From the NCBI GenBank assembly GCA_019925095.2, contig JAHHIN020000030.1, positions 62,001 through 126,000 of the forward strand: a DNA stretch of 64,000 nucleotides, written 5' to 3'. A program made the position numbers and the translations under genes. Numbering within the stretch: position 1 is the first letter of the stretch; each line of letters opens with the position of its first letter. Shown piece by piece: positions 9,739 to 21,481 of the stretch. The notes below the pieces were generated by a model, which was given only the letters and a program-made list of their open reading frames with translations, was not told the DNA's origin and ran no database searches. This DNA comes from Dendrolimus kikuchii (Eukaryota > Arthropoda > Insecta > Lepidoptera > Lasiocampidae).

Positions 9739-12681
9739 TTGATGGCATATAATATAAACAGTGACAGTGACAGTGATATTGATTATCTGTCTTGCTCATC
9801 TGGTAGTGACCACGCTAGTTTTAATTCTCTTCCTCTTGAAGATTGCATAGAATCTGAGTTTAATTATCTTCACAGTAACTTCAATGTATTGCATATAAAT
9901 GCGCAGAGCATTCCAGCTCATTTCACAGATATGCTGGCGTCCTTTAATCAAGGATATATTCATGCTATTTTGATTTCGGAGTCCTGGTTAAAGCCTTGTC
10001 TGCCAACTGTGGCATACACTTTGCCAGGCTACACTCTCATCCGCAATGATCGCATCGGGGCTACTGGTGGAGGCGTTGCCATCTACCTCCGCTCTAATAT
10101 TCCTTTCTCTATTGTTAATATGTCTTCGCAACCACCACAGCCTGACTCTGGTGAGCATTTATTTATCGGTGTATCCTTACACCATACAAAAATACTCCTA
10201 GGAGTATATTATAGCCCTTCGTTACGAAATAACTTCTTTTCTTCTTTTGAAAGTTTGCTTGAAACTTTAGTACCACAATACCCTCACACAATTATTATGG
10301 GCGATTTTAACACATGTTTACTTAAATGTGACACACGCTCTTCTTCCTTTCAAACTTTAGTGAATTCTATCAATCTGAATATTCTTCCGTTAAATGCCAC
10401 TCACCACTTTCCAAACACTACAGCTTCTCTACTAGATTTAATCCTAGTCTCCTCCCCTACTCATGTTATCAAGCATGGCCAGTGCTCGGCGGACATGTTT
10501 TCATATCATGACATGATTTATCTTTCATACAATGTTCGTCCGCCGAAAGCTAAGTCAAAGCTAATTGTGCAGCGTAACTTTGGTGGCATGAACACAGAAG
10601 ACCTACGCAAAGATGCTCAAGGGTTAGACTGGTCTGGGGTAGCCAATGCAGTTTCTATCGATGATAAGGTGAATGCTTTTAATACGACTCTGTTGGGTTT
10701 GTATGACTTACATGCGCCGTTACGCCAGATTAAACTTAAACACCATCCTGCACCTTGGCTGACAGACGAGATTAAATGTCTTATAAACCAAAAGAGTAAA
10801 GCCAAAACAAGGTTTAAATGTCGTCCTACGGATGTAAACAGGCAGGCATTTATAAATGCTCGCAATCGCTGCAATAGAGCATGTAGGAACGCACAACTCC
10901 AATATATTCACAGTTCAGTTGAAAATGACAATCCAGCAAAAGTTTGGAAATTCCTTAAATCACTGGGAGTTGGTAAATCATCTCATGTATCAAATTCCAA
11001 TAATTTAAATATTAATCTTCTAAACCAGCATTTTGCTACATCTTCCGATTTCAGTCCGACAATTAAGTCAAAAACTCTAAAAGTAATCTGTTCACTTCCA
11101 ACTCCACAGCATTCTCCATTTCTTCTTTCTCAATTTACTGATTGTGATGTTGTAAGAGCTGTTAAATCCATAACGTCAAATGCGGTCGGTAGTGACATTA
11201 TTAGTCGAAATATGATCTTACCCATATTTGATGTCATCAGCCCCATCATCTCACACATCCTCAACTACTCCATAGCTACAACTACATTCCCTGAAGCCTG
11301 GAGGGAAGCCGAAATAATTCCTTTGCCAAAAAAACGTAACCCCCTTTCCTTTTCCGATTTTCGTCCAATATCTATCCTTCCATTTATGTCCAAAGTCCTT
11401 GAACGTTTAGTTCATCAGCAACTTAGTGCTTTTTTAAATAAAAACTGTTTAATGAATCCATATCAATCCGGATTTCGTCCAGGTCACAGTACAACTACAG
11501 CTCTAATCAAAATTACTGATGACATCCGACAGGGTATGGATAACGGTCTTCTGACAGTACTGTCACTACTTGATTTCAGTAGCGCGTTTAACAATGTAGA
11601 TTTTGAGATTTTATTAGCAATTCTCCGCTCTCTCAACATATCTCCAACAGTTATTGACTGGTTTCGTAGTTACCTGTATGGGCGACAGCAGAGGATACGC
11701 ATCGACGAATCTTACTCGTCATGGCAAAGTCTAACTGCTGGTGTCCCTCAGGGCGGCGTTTTATCTCCGCTTCTATTTGCTATTTTTATTAATACCATCT
11801 CTTACAATTTATCTTCATCCTATCATCTCTATGCAGACGATTTGCAGATTTACGCGCAAGCTAGAGTAGAAAATATCAAAGACGCTATAAACACAATTAA
11901 TGATGACTTGGGCCGCATACTTGCTTGGAGTCGAGCACACGGCCTAAAAGTGAACCCAAGTAAAACCCAGGCCATCATAATTGGAAGCTCACGCATGATA
12001 TCAAAGATAAACTGGTCTTTATTACCGGACTTGTTATTCGATGGGACGTGTCTTCATATTAGTGATAAAGTTAAAAATCTGGGCGTAATCATCGATAGGG
12101 AACTGTCTTGGTGGCCTCACATCACAGAACTCAGTCGTAGGGTCTTTGCTTCTTCTGCTTCGCTTAGGAGGTTAAAATACTTTCTACCGACTGCTACCAA
12201 GGTTACACTTGCTCAATCGCTTTTACTGTCGATCCTTGACTATGCGGACGCCTGTTATCTTGACCTTACCGTAGAACAACTGAATAAACTAGAGCGACTT
12301 CAAAATTTTTGTATCAGGTTTATATTTGGTTTAAAGAAATATGACCATGTCTCTGAATATCGCAAAAAGCTCAAGTGGTTGTCAATCTCACTTCGCCGGA
12401 ATGCTCATCTTCTCAATCTGCTGTATAGCGTATTATTTATTCCTTCTACTCCTTCCTATCTTAAGGAACGTTTTGATTTCCTCCATACATCTCACACCCT
12501 TAATTTGCGCTCTTCTAACAATCTTGCCTTAAAAACACCTGCACACGTTTCTACTTTCTACACCAAATCCTTTGCTGTGCAGGCTGTCCGGCTGTGGAAC
12601 TCATTGCCCGAAAACATAAAACAGGCAAAGTCACTCGCCATTTTTAAAAAACTGGTACGTGAATATTATCTCACTTTATAA
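9739..12681 (+). CDS. CR1-group ORF2: AP-like endonuclease plus reverse transcriptase (980 aa)
   Basis: An uninterrupted 980-codon frame encoding the enzyme that nicks target DNA and copies the LINE RNA. After an acidic Ser/Asp-rich start (residues 5-30), the endonuclease spans about 50-265, with HINAQSIPAHF, the catalytic Glu in SESWLKP, GGGVAIYLRS, MGDFN and the terminal His-Asp motif SYHDM. The reverse transcriptase runs from about 525 to 780, with FRPISILPFMSKVLERL, LLDFSSAFNNVDF (motif A), AGVPQGGVLSPLLF (motif B) and YADDLQIY (catalytic). A thumb and LWNSLP-type tail follow. It is closely similar to 47620-50568. No RNase H domain is visible. Confidence 0.95.
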   Translation: MMAYNINSDSDSDIDYLSCSSGSDHASFNSLPLEDCIESEFNYLHSNFNVLHINAQSIPAHFTDMLASFNQGYIHAILISESWLKPCLPTVAYTLPGYTLIRNDRIGATGGGVAIYLRSNIPFSIVNMSSQPPQPDSGEHLFIGVSLHHTKILLGVYYSPSLRNNFFSSFESLLETLVPQYPHTIIMGDFNTCLLKCDTRSSSFQTLVNSINLNILPLNATHHFPNTTASLLDLILVSSPTHVIKHGQCSADMFSYHDMIYLSYNVRPPKAKSKLIVQRNFGGMNTEDLRKDAQGLDWSGVANAVSIDDKVNAFNTTLLGLYDLHAPLRQIKLKHHPAPWLTDEIKCLINQKSKAKTRFKCRPTDVNRQAFINARNRCNRACRNAQLQYIHSSVENDNPAKVWKFLKSLGVGKSSHVSNSNNLNINLLNQHFATSSDFSPTIKSKTLKVICSLPTPQHSPFLLSQFTDCDVVRAVKSITSNAVGSDIISRNMILPIFDVISPIISHILNYSIATTTFPEAWREAEIIPLPKKRNPLSFSDFRPISILPFMSKVLERLVHQQLSAFLNKNCLMNPYQSGFRPGHSTTTALIKITDDIRQGMDNGLLTVLSLLDFSSAFNNVDFEILLAILRSLNISPTVIDWFRSYLYGRQQRIRIDESYSSWQSLTAGVPQGGVLSPLLFAIFINTISYNLSSSYHLYADDLQIYAQARVENIKDAINTINDDLGRILAWSRAHGLKVNPSKTQAIIIGSSRMISKINWSLLPDLLFDGTCLHISDKVKNLGVIIDRELSWWPHITELSRRVFASSASLRRLKYFLPTATKVTLAQSLLLSILDYADACYLDLTVEQLNKLERLQNFCIRFIFGLKKYDHVSEYRKKLKWLSISLRRNAHLLNLLYSVLFIPSTPSYLKERFDFLHTSHTLNLRSSNNLALKTPAHVSTFYTKSFAVQAVRLWNSLPENIKQAKSLAIFKKLVREYYLTL

Positions 12682-13020
12682 TAAATATTTAATACCTAAA
12701 TACATGTACGTTTATTTATTAGTGTATTTTTATATTCATATTATCTATATTAGTATATATAATATTAATATATTATGTATTAATACTATTATTAATATTG
12801 TATAGCTATTGCTGTTGCTATACACATATTAATGATGTATATATTAGTATATATATAATATTAATATGTGTTATTGTTTATTCTCTATTTTTTATTCATT
12901 GTAGGTATATGTATTGTGTAATATTTATATATCCTATATATATATATGTATTTAATTTGCACACCACCGTCATACACTTGCGAATCTCCCGTTAATAAAA
13001 TTCATAGCCCGGGTTGTCTG

Positions 13021-13153
13021 GAAGAGATCGCTCTAAAGCGATAAGGCCGCCCTTTGTTCCTACTTTAATGCTTAAATGTGACTACTGTAAATTGTTTATT
13101 TTATGTGTATGTGGTGAACAATAAAGAGTTTTCTATCTATCTATCTATCTATA
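13021..13153 (+). repeat. CR1-A 3' end: hairpin and TCTA microsatellite tail
   Basis: The hairpin ATCGCT (13027-13032) / AGCGAT (13037-13042) sits in gaagagatcgct...agcgataaggccgcc and recurs in two other copies (46075-46089, 50797-50812). It is followed by acaataaag and TCTA repeats (13132-13153). The conserved 3' stem is likely what the reverse transcriptase recognises. The microsatellite marks the exact element end, as is usual for CR1-group LINEs. Confidence 0.85.
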
Positions 13154-13738
13154 GCATGTAGTGCTTATACTTAGACTAGTTATGTTAGTTCGTAACTATC
13201 GGTTAAACTATTATACGTATATATGTAGATATACTCATGTATTAGATAGTGAGGCAGATTAGCATAATATGTAGGGTATTATGATCTTACTCTACTGTAG
13301 GTTACATAAGAATTAGATAATTACAGTAACAATCTCAGCATGAATGTTACCATAACTGTAGGTAGAGTTATACGTAATTCACATATAGTTTATATAGTAC
13401 TAAGAACTTGTCAAGGTTTTTAGAGACCTTATATGTAGATTGATTTTGGGATAATTTAGTCTTATTCCAAATAATCTGTTATTGTTTAGACAATATTAGA
13501 CCTGGTAGGGATAGTATTCTAATATTGAATGGAGTTCAACTATTATAGTTTTTGGTTATTAGAATTTATATATACATACATATATATTTTTATGCATGTA
13601 CACATTTATTTAGATACATCCTTAAAGTATATAGCATAATGTTTAGTATTTGTAGTGTTTTAGAGAAATTATTATAGTTTAAGATAGTATGTTTAAATAA
13701 GGTTTAGTAGATTAGTATTTATAATTAATAAGGATAGA
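13154..13738 (-). other. Non-coding 3' internal region of the gypsy
   Basis: About 585 bp of AT-rich sequence between the CR1-A insertion and the end of integrase. No envelope-like or other frame is visible. It presumably represents the gypsy 3' untranslated internal sequence. Confidence 0.55.
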
Positions 13739-14335
13739 TTAGTATTTATAATTAGTTAGTTTTATATCTTTCACATGCCATGTGCCTAGATTATGGCCGT
13801 TCATATCTGTTAGTTCATAAACTAGTGGTGACTTCTTAGCAATAATTTTACATTTGATGTATTTAGGGGCAAGCTTTTTATTGAAGTGCTTGTCTTTATC
13901 ACTCAGATAGAATGTTCTCTTCCATACTATATCTCCTACATTAAATTCTATAGATTTTTTACGTAGATTATAGGAATTACAGTTTCTACTATGAGCTTGT
14001 AATAATGATAGCTGTACTTTGTTAAATATTGTAGTGAGGCATCCTAGATTTTCCGCATAATGATCTCGTGGTTGAAAAATCAAGTTGTTAATGTCAGTAG
14101 GTTCAGTGTTAGTGTAGTGAGATCCACAAGTGATTAATTCACGTCCGTAGACTAAAAACGACGGAGTGTAGCTCGTCACTTCATTTACGGAGTTGTTTAG
14201 CGCGAATTGAATTTTTGGTATTAGTGTATCCCAAATACGTTGATCATTAGTTATGAATGTATAAATTGCGGTAATAATTGTTTTGTAGTATCGTTCCACG
14301 CTATTTACGTGTGGAGTGTATTTAGGTGTGTAGTG
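13739..14335 (-). pseudogene. Gypsy integrase, C-terminal part
   Basis: The minus-strand frame carries the end of the catalytic core, with HVNSVERYYKTI containing the final catalytic Glu of D,D(35)E. It continues with WDTLIPKIQFALNNSVNEVT and a C-terminal module typical of gypsy integrases (VGDIVWKR, LAPKYIKCKI, YELTDMNG). The N-terminal part lies at 14548-15051. The two are separated by the Penelope-derived insertion 14348-14535 and its target duplication. The open frame is longer (to 14458) only because it reads into that insertion. Confidence 0.85.
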
Positions 14336-14347
14336 TATGCTAGGAAT

Positions 14348-14535
14348 AATAAAACTACGTTTTAACGGTTTTAAGCGCGGTAATTTTATTTGATTTTGGT
14401 TTTTCCGACGTTTCGGCCACTTTTCGTCGCCGGAAAACGTCGGAAAAACCAAAATCAAATAAAATTACCGCGCTTAAAACCGTTAAAACGTAGTTTTATT
14501 ATGTATACAAGTCGCGAAAACTTAAGAAAATATTA
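14348..14535 (+). mobile_element. Penelope-derived fold-back insertion (188 bp)
   Basis: The insertion consists of inverted arms of about 66 bp (actacgttttaacgg... and its complement) followed by a unique 3' extension tatgtatacaagtcgc... It is flanked by the 12-bp duplications tatgctaggaat (14336-14347) and tatgctagaaat (14536-14547), which differ at one base. The arms and extension are identical in kind to the termini of the Penelope-like pair at 37224-38652. I therefore read it as a 3'-end-only Penelope-like insertion, not a DNA-transposon MITE. It interrupts gypsy integrase. Confidence 0.85.
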
Positions 14536-14547
14536 TATGCTAGAAAT

Positions 14548-15051
14548 GTTATATTTAGATAACATTTGTTTTAGAGTAGCACTAATAAATTGTTTGCCAT
14601 TGTCCATGATAACGGTAGAAGGTATTCCATGTATAAGAAATACGTTCTCCTCTAGAATTTTAGTAACTACTTCCGCAGTTGCATTTTTAATAGGGAACAA
14701 TAGACAATATTTACTGAAGCAGCAAGTTACAACCAGTAAATAACTGTTCTGTTTTTTAGTTATAGGGAGTGGTCCAACTAGATCGATGCTCAAAACCTGA
14801 AATGGTCTAGAACAATGTTTAGGTCTTCCCATCTCACCCAACGTAGCATGGTTTTGGTGTTTATGTGCAATACAAGTATCGCAAGTAGTAACAGTCCTGA
14901 CTACATCAGCATGCATTCCGGGCCAGTAGTATTTTAGTGCTATACGTTTGTATGTTTTAAAAATTCCGAAATGACCTGCAATCGGTTCTGCGTGATTTTC
15001 TAGAATTACAGATTCTCTAACTTCGAGAAGTATGACCTTCTTTCCAATCAA
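14548..15051 (-). pseudogene. Gypsy integrase, zinc finger and core
   Basis: The minus-strand frame holds the HHCC finger (GHFGIFKTYKR...CDTCIAHK) and the integrase core with SIDLVGPLP (first Asp) and IMDNGKQF (second Asp). Integrase inserts the cDNA into the genome. The frame is cut by the fold-back at 14535. A frameshift near 15040 separates it from the RNase H-integrase linker, readable at 15017-15241. Confidence 0.88.
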
Positions 15052-15269
15052 ATTCTTGAGTTAGTGTACATTTACTTCTCATGATACGATATAGTTTATC
15101 ATTTTTTATTGTGTAGTTAGGGAATGATGTAGGTGATTTTTTGGCATCCATGGTAGATGTTAAGATACCATTGATCATTAGTATTAGTAGTGTTAGGTGA
15201 AGTATCAATAGCAGACATAGGACATATACGCGACAAGGCATCGGGTAGTTCGTTTTGAGTACCTCGCCG

Positions 15270-16217
15270 CTATTTTATTTCGAAATTAAAGCTAGATAGT
15301 CTTATACCCCAGCGAGCAAGTCGTCCGGTAGGATTGTTTAGATTTAGGAACCATTTTAGGGCTGAGTGGTCCGTGTAGACAGTAAACTTTTTGCCGTTAT
15401 CTAGGTAACATCTCCAATGCTCTAAGGATATTATAACTGCCAACGTTTCTCTTTCTGTTATACTGAAGTTTCGTTCTTGTGGGGAGAGTGATTTGCTCAT
15501 GTACGCAATTGGGTGCTCAACACCATCGATAGTTTGTGTGAGTACACCTCCAATTCCACAATCACTAGCATCGGTATGAACTTCGAATGGTAGGTCGAAA
15601 TTTGGGCAGGCAAGTATTGGAGCTGAGACTAAGTTTTCTCTTAGTTTGCAGAAAGCATCGTCCGCTTCTTTAGACCAAGCAAAAGGTTTAGCCTTTTTGA
15701 TTGTTGAAGTTAGGTTATTTAGAGGGGTAGCAATAGTACTGAAGTTAGGCACGAATCTTCGGTACCAAGAGGCCGTTCCAAGGAATCGTTTGACCTCCTT
15801 CTTGTTAGTCGGTACTGGGTAGTTAAGTATGGCAGATACTTTACTAGGGTCGACGTGTAGACCATGAGAGTTTACGATATAGCCTAGATATTTCAATTCG
15901 TTTCTAAAGAATTGTGATTTTTCAAAGTTAATAGTTAGGTTAGCCATTTTTAGTTTCTTTTGAACCTTTAGCAGTAGGGCTATATGAGATTCAAAATCAG
16001 GTGAAGTGATTATTATGTCATCGATGTAGGCGAAGACACAATTTTCAAATTCAGGACCATAGAATAACAAATCTACAAGTCTTTGTTGAGTGGCAGGACC
16101 ATTGGTTAGACCAAAAGGTACAGTGGTAAAACGAAAAGTTCCTCTGTTAGATATGTAGAAGGCTGTCTTATCACGATCTGCTTCTGCAATGGGTAGTTGC
16201 CAGTATGCTCGAGAGAG
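15270..16217 (-). pseudogene. Gypsy reverse transcriptase (3' half) and RNase H
   Basis: On the minus strand this starts at the break point with the segment SRAYWQLPI, then FGLTNGPATQQR, the catalytic box FAYIDDIII, and the thumb (VKRFLGTASWYRRFVPNF). The RNase H domain has HTDASDCGIGGVL, ITERETLAVI and TDHSALKWF. It adjoins 24495-25439, which holds the first half of the same reverse transcriptase, displaced by 8.3 kb of nested LTR elements. The separation is exact at the agag duplication, so the gypsy frame was open there before insertion. Confidence 0.92.
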
Positions 16218-17298
16218 TGTAACGGAACGTTACAAATATTCCAAATTTTATAAATAATTATTACATTTACGAGTAAACTAATTTAATTTATTACATTGTT
16301 TATCTTGATATATTTAATTTTTTATTACTATTTATTAATTTACACATTTAAGTTAAACATTGAACATATAAAAATCATTATACAATAGTGAATGCATCGA
16401 ACTCATTTTGTTTCTGCCGTGTTCGCCGATACCCAATAAGTGATCGACGGCCATCTTACGGTCAACTAAGTCGGCTGTGTCACTTTTACTGCGCCCATAT
16501 TAATATTTTAATATAAACCCAACTAATATTGCTTTAAGTACTCAGTCTAGCATTTATAAATGCAGCAAATATAACTTTTGCAATTTATTTTCCCAATTCG
16601 GGTCAGTTGTGCACAAATTAATGTTATAGTTCTCCTTGTTACGACTAGCTAAACCGTTGTATCAAACTATATTTTGTAATAAATGATTGCTGTTGTTATA
16701 TTAGTTCAATCAAGTAGAAATATTTTCATAATTATAATTAATGAGTGTTTAAAAATATCTTGCGTTAATAGTTTTTGTAATTTCGTTTAATTATATCAGT
16801 TTCCAGTATTAGGTAATATACTGATATTATCTAATATAATATATCGATACCGAATACTTGGTATATCTACTAGTACTGCTATTTGATATCTTAGTAGCTT
16901 TATATTTGTAACCGTTTCTGCTCTTTTCTTTCGCCACCTTGATCTTGCCTGCCTTGCAAATGCTAATTTGTATACTGATTTGCCTCATGAACTTAGCCTT
17001 TTCCTTGTGCTTAGCTTACGCAGCGCTCTAATACGCCTCGCATTATTGCGTTTCAGGAACTACCTTTGGATTTTTTTAATAAGCTTTGCCAGAAAACAAA
17101 AGAAGATACCTGAGAGGACTACCAACCTAACTGGAACGCTGCCTTCTCTGCCTAGAGGAAATTGCCTAGGGGAGTGCGGTATATCAGACTGACTGAAGCG
17201 GAGTCTAGCCTAGATGAACCTTTTGTTCTTTTATATATTATTCGTTTTTCTTCACAGTGCTTGTTGTATATGTTTCAGTAAATTATTAATAAATTATT

Positions 17299-17610
17299 TG
17301 TGAGGTAAAAGGGTACGCACCTTGCACAAATTTGTCGTGTCCTTCGATAGCTTAATGAGCAGGCACCAGTATAACACTCTCACATCTTCTAATTTCAATA
17401 TATTAAAGTTTTACACACGTCGCGGCGCGGATGAATTGATTTTGAGAATTTATTTTTAAATATTTTTTGAGTGGAGACTTTTAGTACGTGTACGTGCGTA
17501 GCGAGCGGATTTTGCAACGTTTCGTTTTTGAAAAATGGTGCGGGGTAGAGGGGGGAGATTTTGGGTATGGAATGGGAAGGAATGAACGAATGGAATGAAT
17601 GGCGCGTACA
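17299..17610 (-). repeat. BEL-1 3' LTR
   Basis: A direct repeat of 24132-24443. It contains ccttcgatagct (17341-17352), equal to the first 12 bases of the usual animal tRNA-Tyr as I remember it. A neighbouring palindrome ctagagg/cctctag (about 17624-17641) lies just inside the LTR where a polypurine tract would be expected; the tract itself is weak. Confidence 0.92.
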
Positions 17611-17766
17611 TCTGCCCCGGCCTAGAGGTTATCCTCTAGAAATAGAGTAAATATATTAAATAATAATAGCGTTATATAAATACATATTATACGTATTTAT
17701 ACATTAAATAGCGTGAGATATAAGAATAGAGTAATAAATATATAAATAAGCGATATATGTGAGTGT

Positions 17767-18726
17767 TTATTGCGATGGTAGAGGACAGATTTTGACCACA
17801 GGACGGATGTAACTACCACTATTGGTGCGAACTTTGACAGTGCGTATAACATTATCTTTGCCGTGGTAGACTTCTTCGATTACTCCTAATGGCCAAAATA
17901 GAGGACGCGTGTTATTATCTTTAATTACAACTACCGAACCTAACTCTACGGGCTTGGTCAGCGTGTTCCACTTTTCACGTTGTTGAAGTGAGGATAAATA
18001 TTCCTGACTCCAACGACGCCAAAAGCTCTGTACTAACTTGTTTGTTAGTTGAAAGCGCGTAAGGCGATTGCTAGGTGTATTTAGTACATCCTCAACGGGA
18101 AGAAACCTAAGCGGCGTAACATTTAAAAAGTGATTTGGAGTTAGAGCAGAGATATTAGAGGGATCTGAACTAATTACACATAGAGGTCGGCTATTTAACA
18201 GACCTTCTATCTGGACTAGTACCGTATAGAATTCTTCGTAGGTTAGAACCTGTAGTCCTATAACTTTATAAATATGCGTTTTGACACAACGAACATTTAT
18301 TTCGCTAATGCCGTTGAAATGCGGTCCGTACGGAGGGCTGTTGAGAAACTTGATGCGTTGATCAGCTAATTGTTGACTCATGTAGTTTTTATGCGAATTT
18401 GACTCTAGTAATGTATAGATTTCATCGAGTTTGCGTTTAGCGCCTAGAAAATTGGTTCCGCCGTCGCTATAAATCATAGCCACGGGACCTCTTCTACTAA
18501 TAAAGCGGTTAAATGCTGCGAGGAATAAGTCAGAACTCAAATCTGTAACTAATTCCAAGTGGAGAGCCTTTGTAGTTAGACAGCAAAATAGACAAATGTA
18601 AGCTTTCTGACTTTTCACGCCACGTCGACGAATATGCGTAATATAAAATGGACCGGCGTAATCTACCGACGTATAGACAAAAGCCTTGGCTTCGGACACA
18701 CGAAACGATGGTAGATCACCCATCAA
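17767..18726 (-). pseudogene. BEL-1 integrase
   Basis: A 319-codon minus-strand frame with the BEL/Pao integrase core: SVDYAGPFYI (first Asp), IYSDGGTNFLGA (second Asp) and FNGISEINVRCVK (Glu). The C-terminal WPLGVIEEVYHGKD...VRTVKVRTNSGSYIRPVVKI box is a hallmark of Pao-type elements. The HHCC finger lies upstream of a frameshift near 18810, so the domain is not fused to the preceding pol frame. Confidence 0.92.
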
Positions 18727-18788
18727 CGGAGAGGATGATTTAGGGTTAGATTTAAAACAAATGTTGCATTGGTGGACGCGTTGCCTTA

Positions 18789-21479
18789 CTAGGTTTCTAG
18801 CTGACAGAACTTTTGTCTTAAAAGCGCTAATAAAAGTGAAGGACCAGTATGTAAATTAGAAATGTGAAAGTAGTCAACAATTAACTGTGTTAAGCGATGT
18901 TTTGAAGGAAGTACAATGGGGTGTTTTTGACCAAAATTGAGGTTTGAGTTTTTGAGTCGACCTCCGACGCGAATAATACTATCGGAGTCGATAAATGGGT
19001 TGAGTTTGAGAAGCGCTTTAGAGATGCGTTTGTTATTTTTAATAGCGTGTATATCTTGAGCGAAAAATGTATGTTGTACATGGCGTATGAGAAAGAGTTC
19101 AGCGGAACCTAAATCTGATGGCGTAAGTATACCTGTTGAGCGTAATATTTTTCCGAAGCGTAAAACATAAACGGTTGCGCGTAATAATATTCTATAAGAT
19201 GAAATGCGTTCTATTAAGTGATCGAGAATGTGTGTTTCCGATATATCTACGTTGGAAACTAAAGCTATATTTTTCTTTTCTAATAAATTTTCGTCAATAG
19301 AAGTGACTTGGAACGGCTTAATAGGCCAATCTGAAAGCGGGCGGGACACCCAACTGGGTCCGTGATACCAAAACGGTAAGTTTATTAAGAGCTTGGGTGT
19401 CACAGGTCGTGATAGTACGTCTGCGGGATTTTCATCACCGCTGACATGATACCAGTGATCAGCGGGTAGCTTAGAGTTCAATTCTGTTATCCTATTGGCT
19501 ACAAAAGTGTGAAATCTAAAGGCGGGTGAGTGAATCCACGACAAACTGACAGTAGAATCAGAAAAAGCGTGAATAGAACTAACAGGGTAACGTTGAGATA
19601 TGATGTCGCGGACTGAAGTGATGAGGTTGGATAAAAGAAGCGCAGCGCACAGTTCAAGACGAGCGAGCGTGATTTTCTTAAGCGGAGCGATTCGCGATTT
19701 TGAGGTGAGTAGTTTAACAACTCCAGGCGAACGCGAGTCTGGGCTAACGCGAATATATACAACTGCGCCATAACATTTTTCGCTAGCGTCAGCAAAGCCC
19801 ACTAATGACACGTGACAACCTGCGGTTATACCTATATGGCGCGGTATTTTTATTAGCGATAAATACGAAAGTTCGCTTTTGAACTGGGTCCACTTCTGTT
19901 CAATGGAATAAGGAACGGCCTCATCCCATGATAATTCGCGTTGCCAACACTCCTGTACTAACAATTTCATAAAGGCGGTCACAGGGCCTAGGATGCCCAA
20001 GGGGTCAAATAAACGAGCAGTAGCGGACAAGATTTTGCGCTTTGTACATTGACCTTCATCAATTGTAGAAGTTTTATAGAGAAAAATATCCTCTTTAGGC
20101 TGCCACTGCATGCCTATAATTTTAGTGCAGGCGTTAGAGTCAGAATCAAAATCTACAAGTTGGGTATTTTTATGTGAGTTAGGGATTTTATTCATAAATT
20201 TCGAGCTATTTGAGATCCACTTCACTAATTTGAAACCACCGGCTAAGAACATATTAACCATTTGGTTGTATGCCTGTTCGGCGTCGACCGGGCCGTCCAT
20301 GGACAATACATAATCGTCCATGTACATTCGAGTTGTGGCTTCACTAGCGGCGATTGGGTATTTGTCGCGCTCGTCAGCAGCAAGTTGCCATACGACGCGC
20401 ATAGCGAGATAAGGCGAGCTTGAAACACCGAAAGAAACCCTATTAAATTGATAGGTATCGATCGCGGACTCTGAATCAAATCTAAATAAAATGCGTTGAA
20501 AAGATTGATGAGAAGGATTTAATTTTACACAAAAATAAATTTTTTCTATGTCAGCGGAAAGAGCAATTGAGAAAATTCGTAAATTAATTAAAAGATCAAA
20601 AATATTAGTTTGTAAATTTGGACCCGTAAAAAGTAAATCGTTAAGCGATTTTCTAGAAGTGGTTTTACAACTTGCGTCAAGAACAACTCGAGTTTTAGAG
20701 GTGGTTTTATCGGGGCGATATACAGCTCTATGCGGTATATAATAAGAGTTAGCGGTTAAATTAGGGTTTTCGACTTTTGACAAGTATCCCCGTTCAATAT
20801 AATCTTGAATAGTTAAATTATAGTCAGTCCGTAAGTCAGAGTTAGAGTTAAATTTCTTTTCTAAATTAAATAGGCGGCGCTTAGCGGTTGAATAAGAGTT
20901 ACCTAGTTCTGAAAAGTTAGACTTAAACGGCAGACTCACAATATAGGTCCCAGTATCATCGCGAGAGTATGTAGATTGAAAAATGTTTTCACACTGTTCA
21001 TCTTCTGGGCGTAAATGTTGTTTATGGGGTACACTTTCTAACTCCCAAAAACGTTGAGTGATAGTCTCTAAAGAGGGCGTCTGAGTATTACAGTGGAATG
21101 TTTTATTGCTTGGTTGCGAACGCGGGACATCGCACTGAGCTCGACCCATCGCGACGTAGCCTAGTGTAGTTTCAACACCTACGATGGAGGATTGCGGAGA
21201 ACATATTTTATTTTTACCTAATAAAAATGGGAATACTTCATTGCCTAGCAAACAGTCAACGCATGCAGGCGTGTAAAAATCGTCATCTGCCATGGGTAAA
21301 TTCTGCAAATGCGTTGCCTGAGATAAACAAATCGGTGCGTTCGGTAAATAGTCTGTAATAGTGTCAATAACGCGGGGTAACACAGTGTATTTGTATCGCG
21401 TATCGAAACGAGATTGAAAAGTTAAATTGACAAAACCTTGCGAAACACTTTCCGAACGCCCTATTCCTTTAATTGTCAT
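18789..21479 (-). pseudogene. BEL-1 protease end, reverse transcriptase and RNase H
   Basis: An 896-codon frame of Pao-type pol. It includes the conserved LLGNEVFPFLLG region, the TSKTRVVLDASCKT reverse transcriptase start, GVSSSPYLAMRV, the catalytic TRMYMDDYVLS, and the RNase H segment AFSDSTVSLSWI with ENPADVLSRPV. It copies genomic RNA into cDNA inside the particle. The frame breaks near 18810, just before the integrase finger. The start at 21479 follows a 590-bp non-LTR insertion that removed continuity with the protease. Confidence 0.92.
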
Positions 21480-21481
21480 AG

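Larger units (their letters stand above)
8193..13153 (+). mobile_element. CR1-A: CR1-group LINE with ORF1, intact ORF2 and TCTA tail
   Basis: A plus-strand non-LTR element inserted in the 3' internal region of the gypsy. The 3' end is sharp: a conserved hairpin (13027-13042), an ataaag signal, then about five TCTA repeats (13132-13153). The 5' end is not resolvable and may lie anywhere between 8193 and 8350. ORF1 (8355-8930) and ORF2 (9739-12681) are separated by 808 bp of AT-rich DNA. No target duplication was recognised with confidence. ORF2 is uninterrupted, so this copy may be recent. Confidence 0.88.

Noticed and set aside
13132..13153. CRISPR-like or satellite array
   Set aside because: A simple TCTA tail of a LINE; no spacer structure.
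14348..14535. DNA-transposon MITE
   Set aside because: The arms equal the Penelope terminus, the 3' extension is unpaired, and the 12-bp duplication does not fit common MITE families.
16968..17192. 74-codon frame in the partnerless LTR
   Set aside because: Short, no motif, and located in a sequence with LTR ends.
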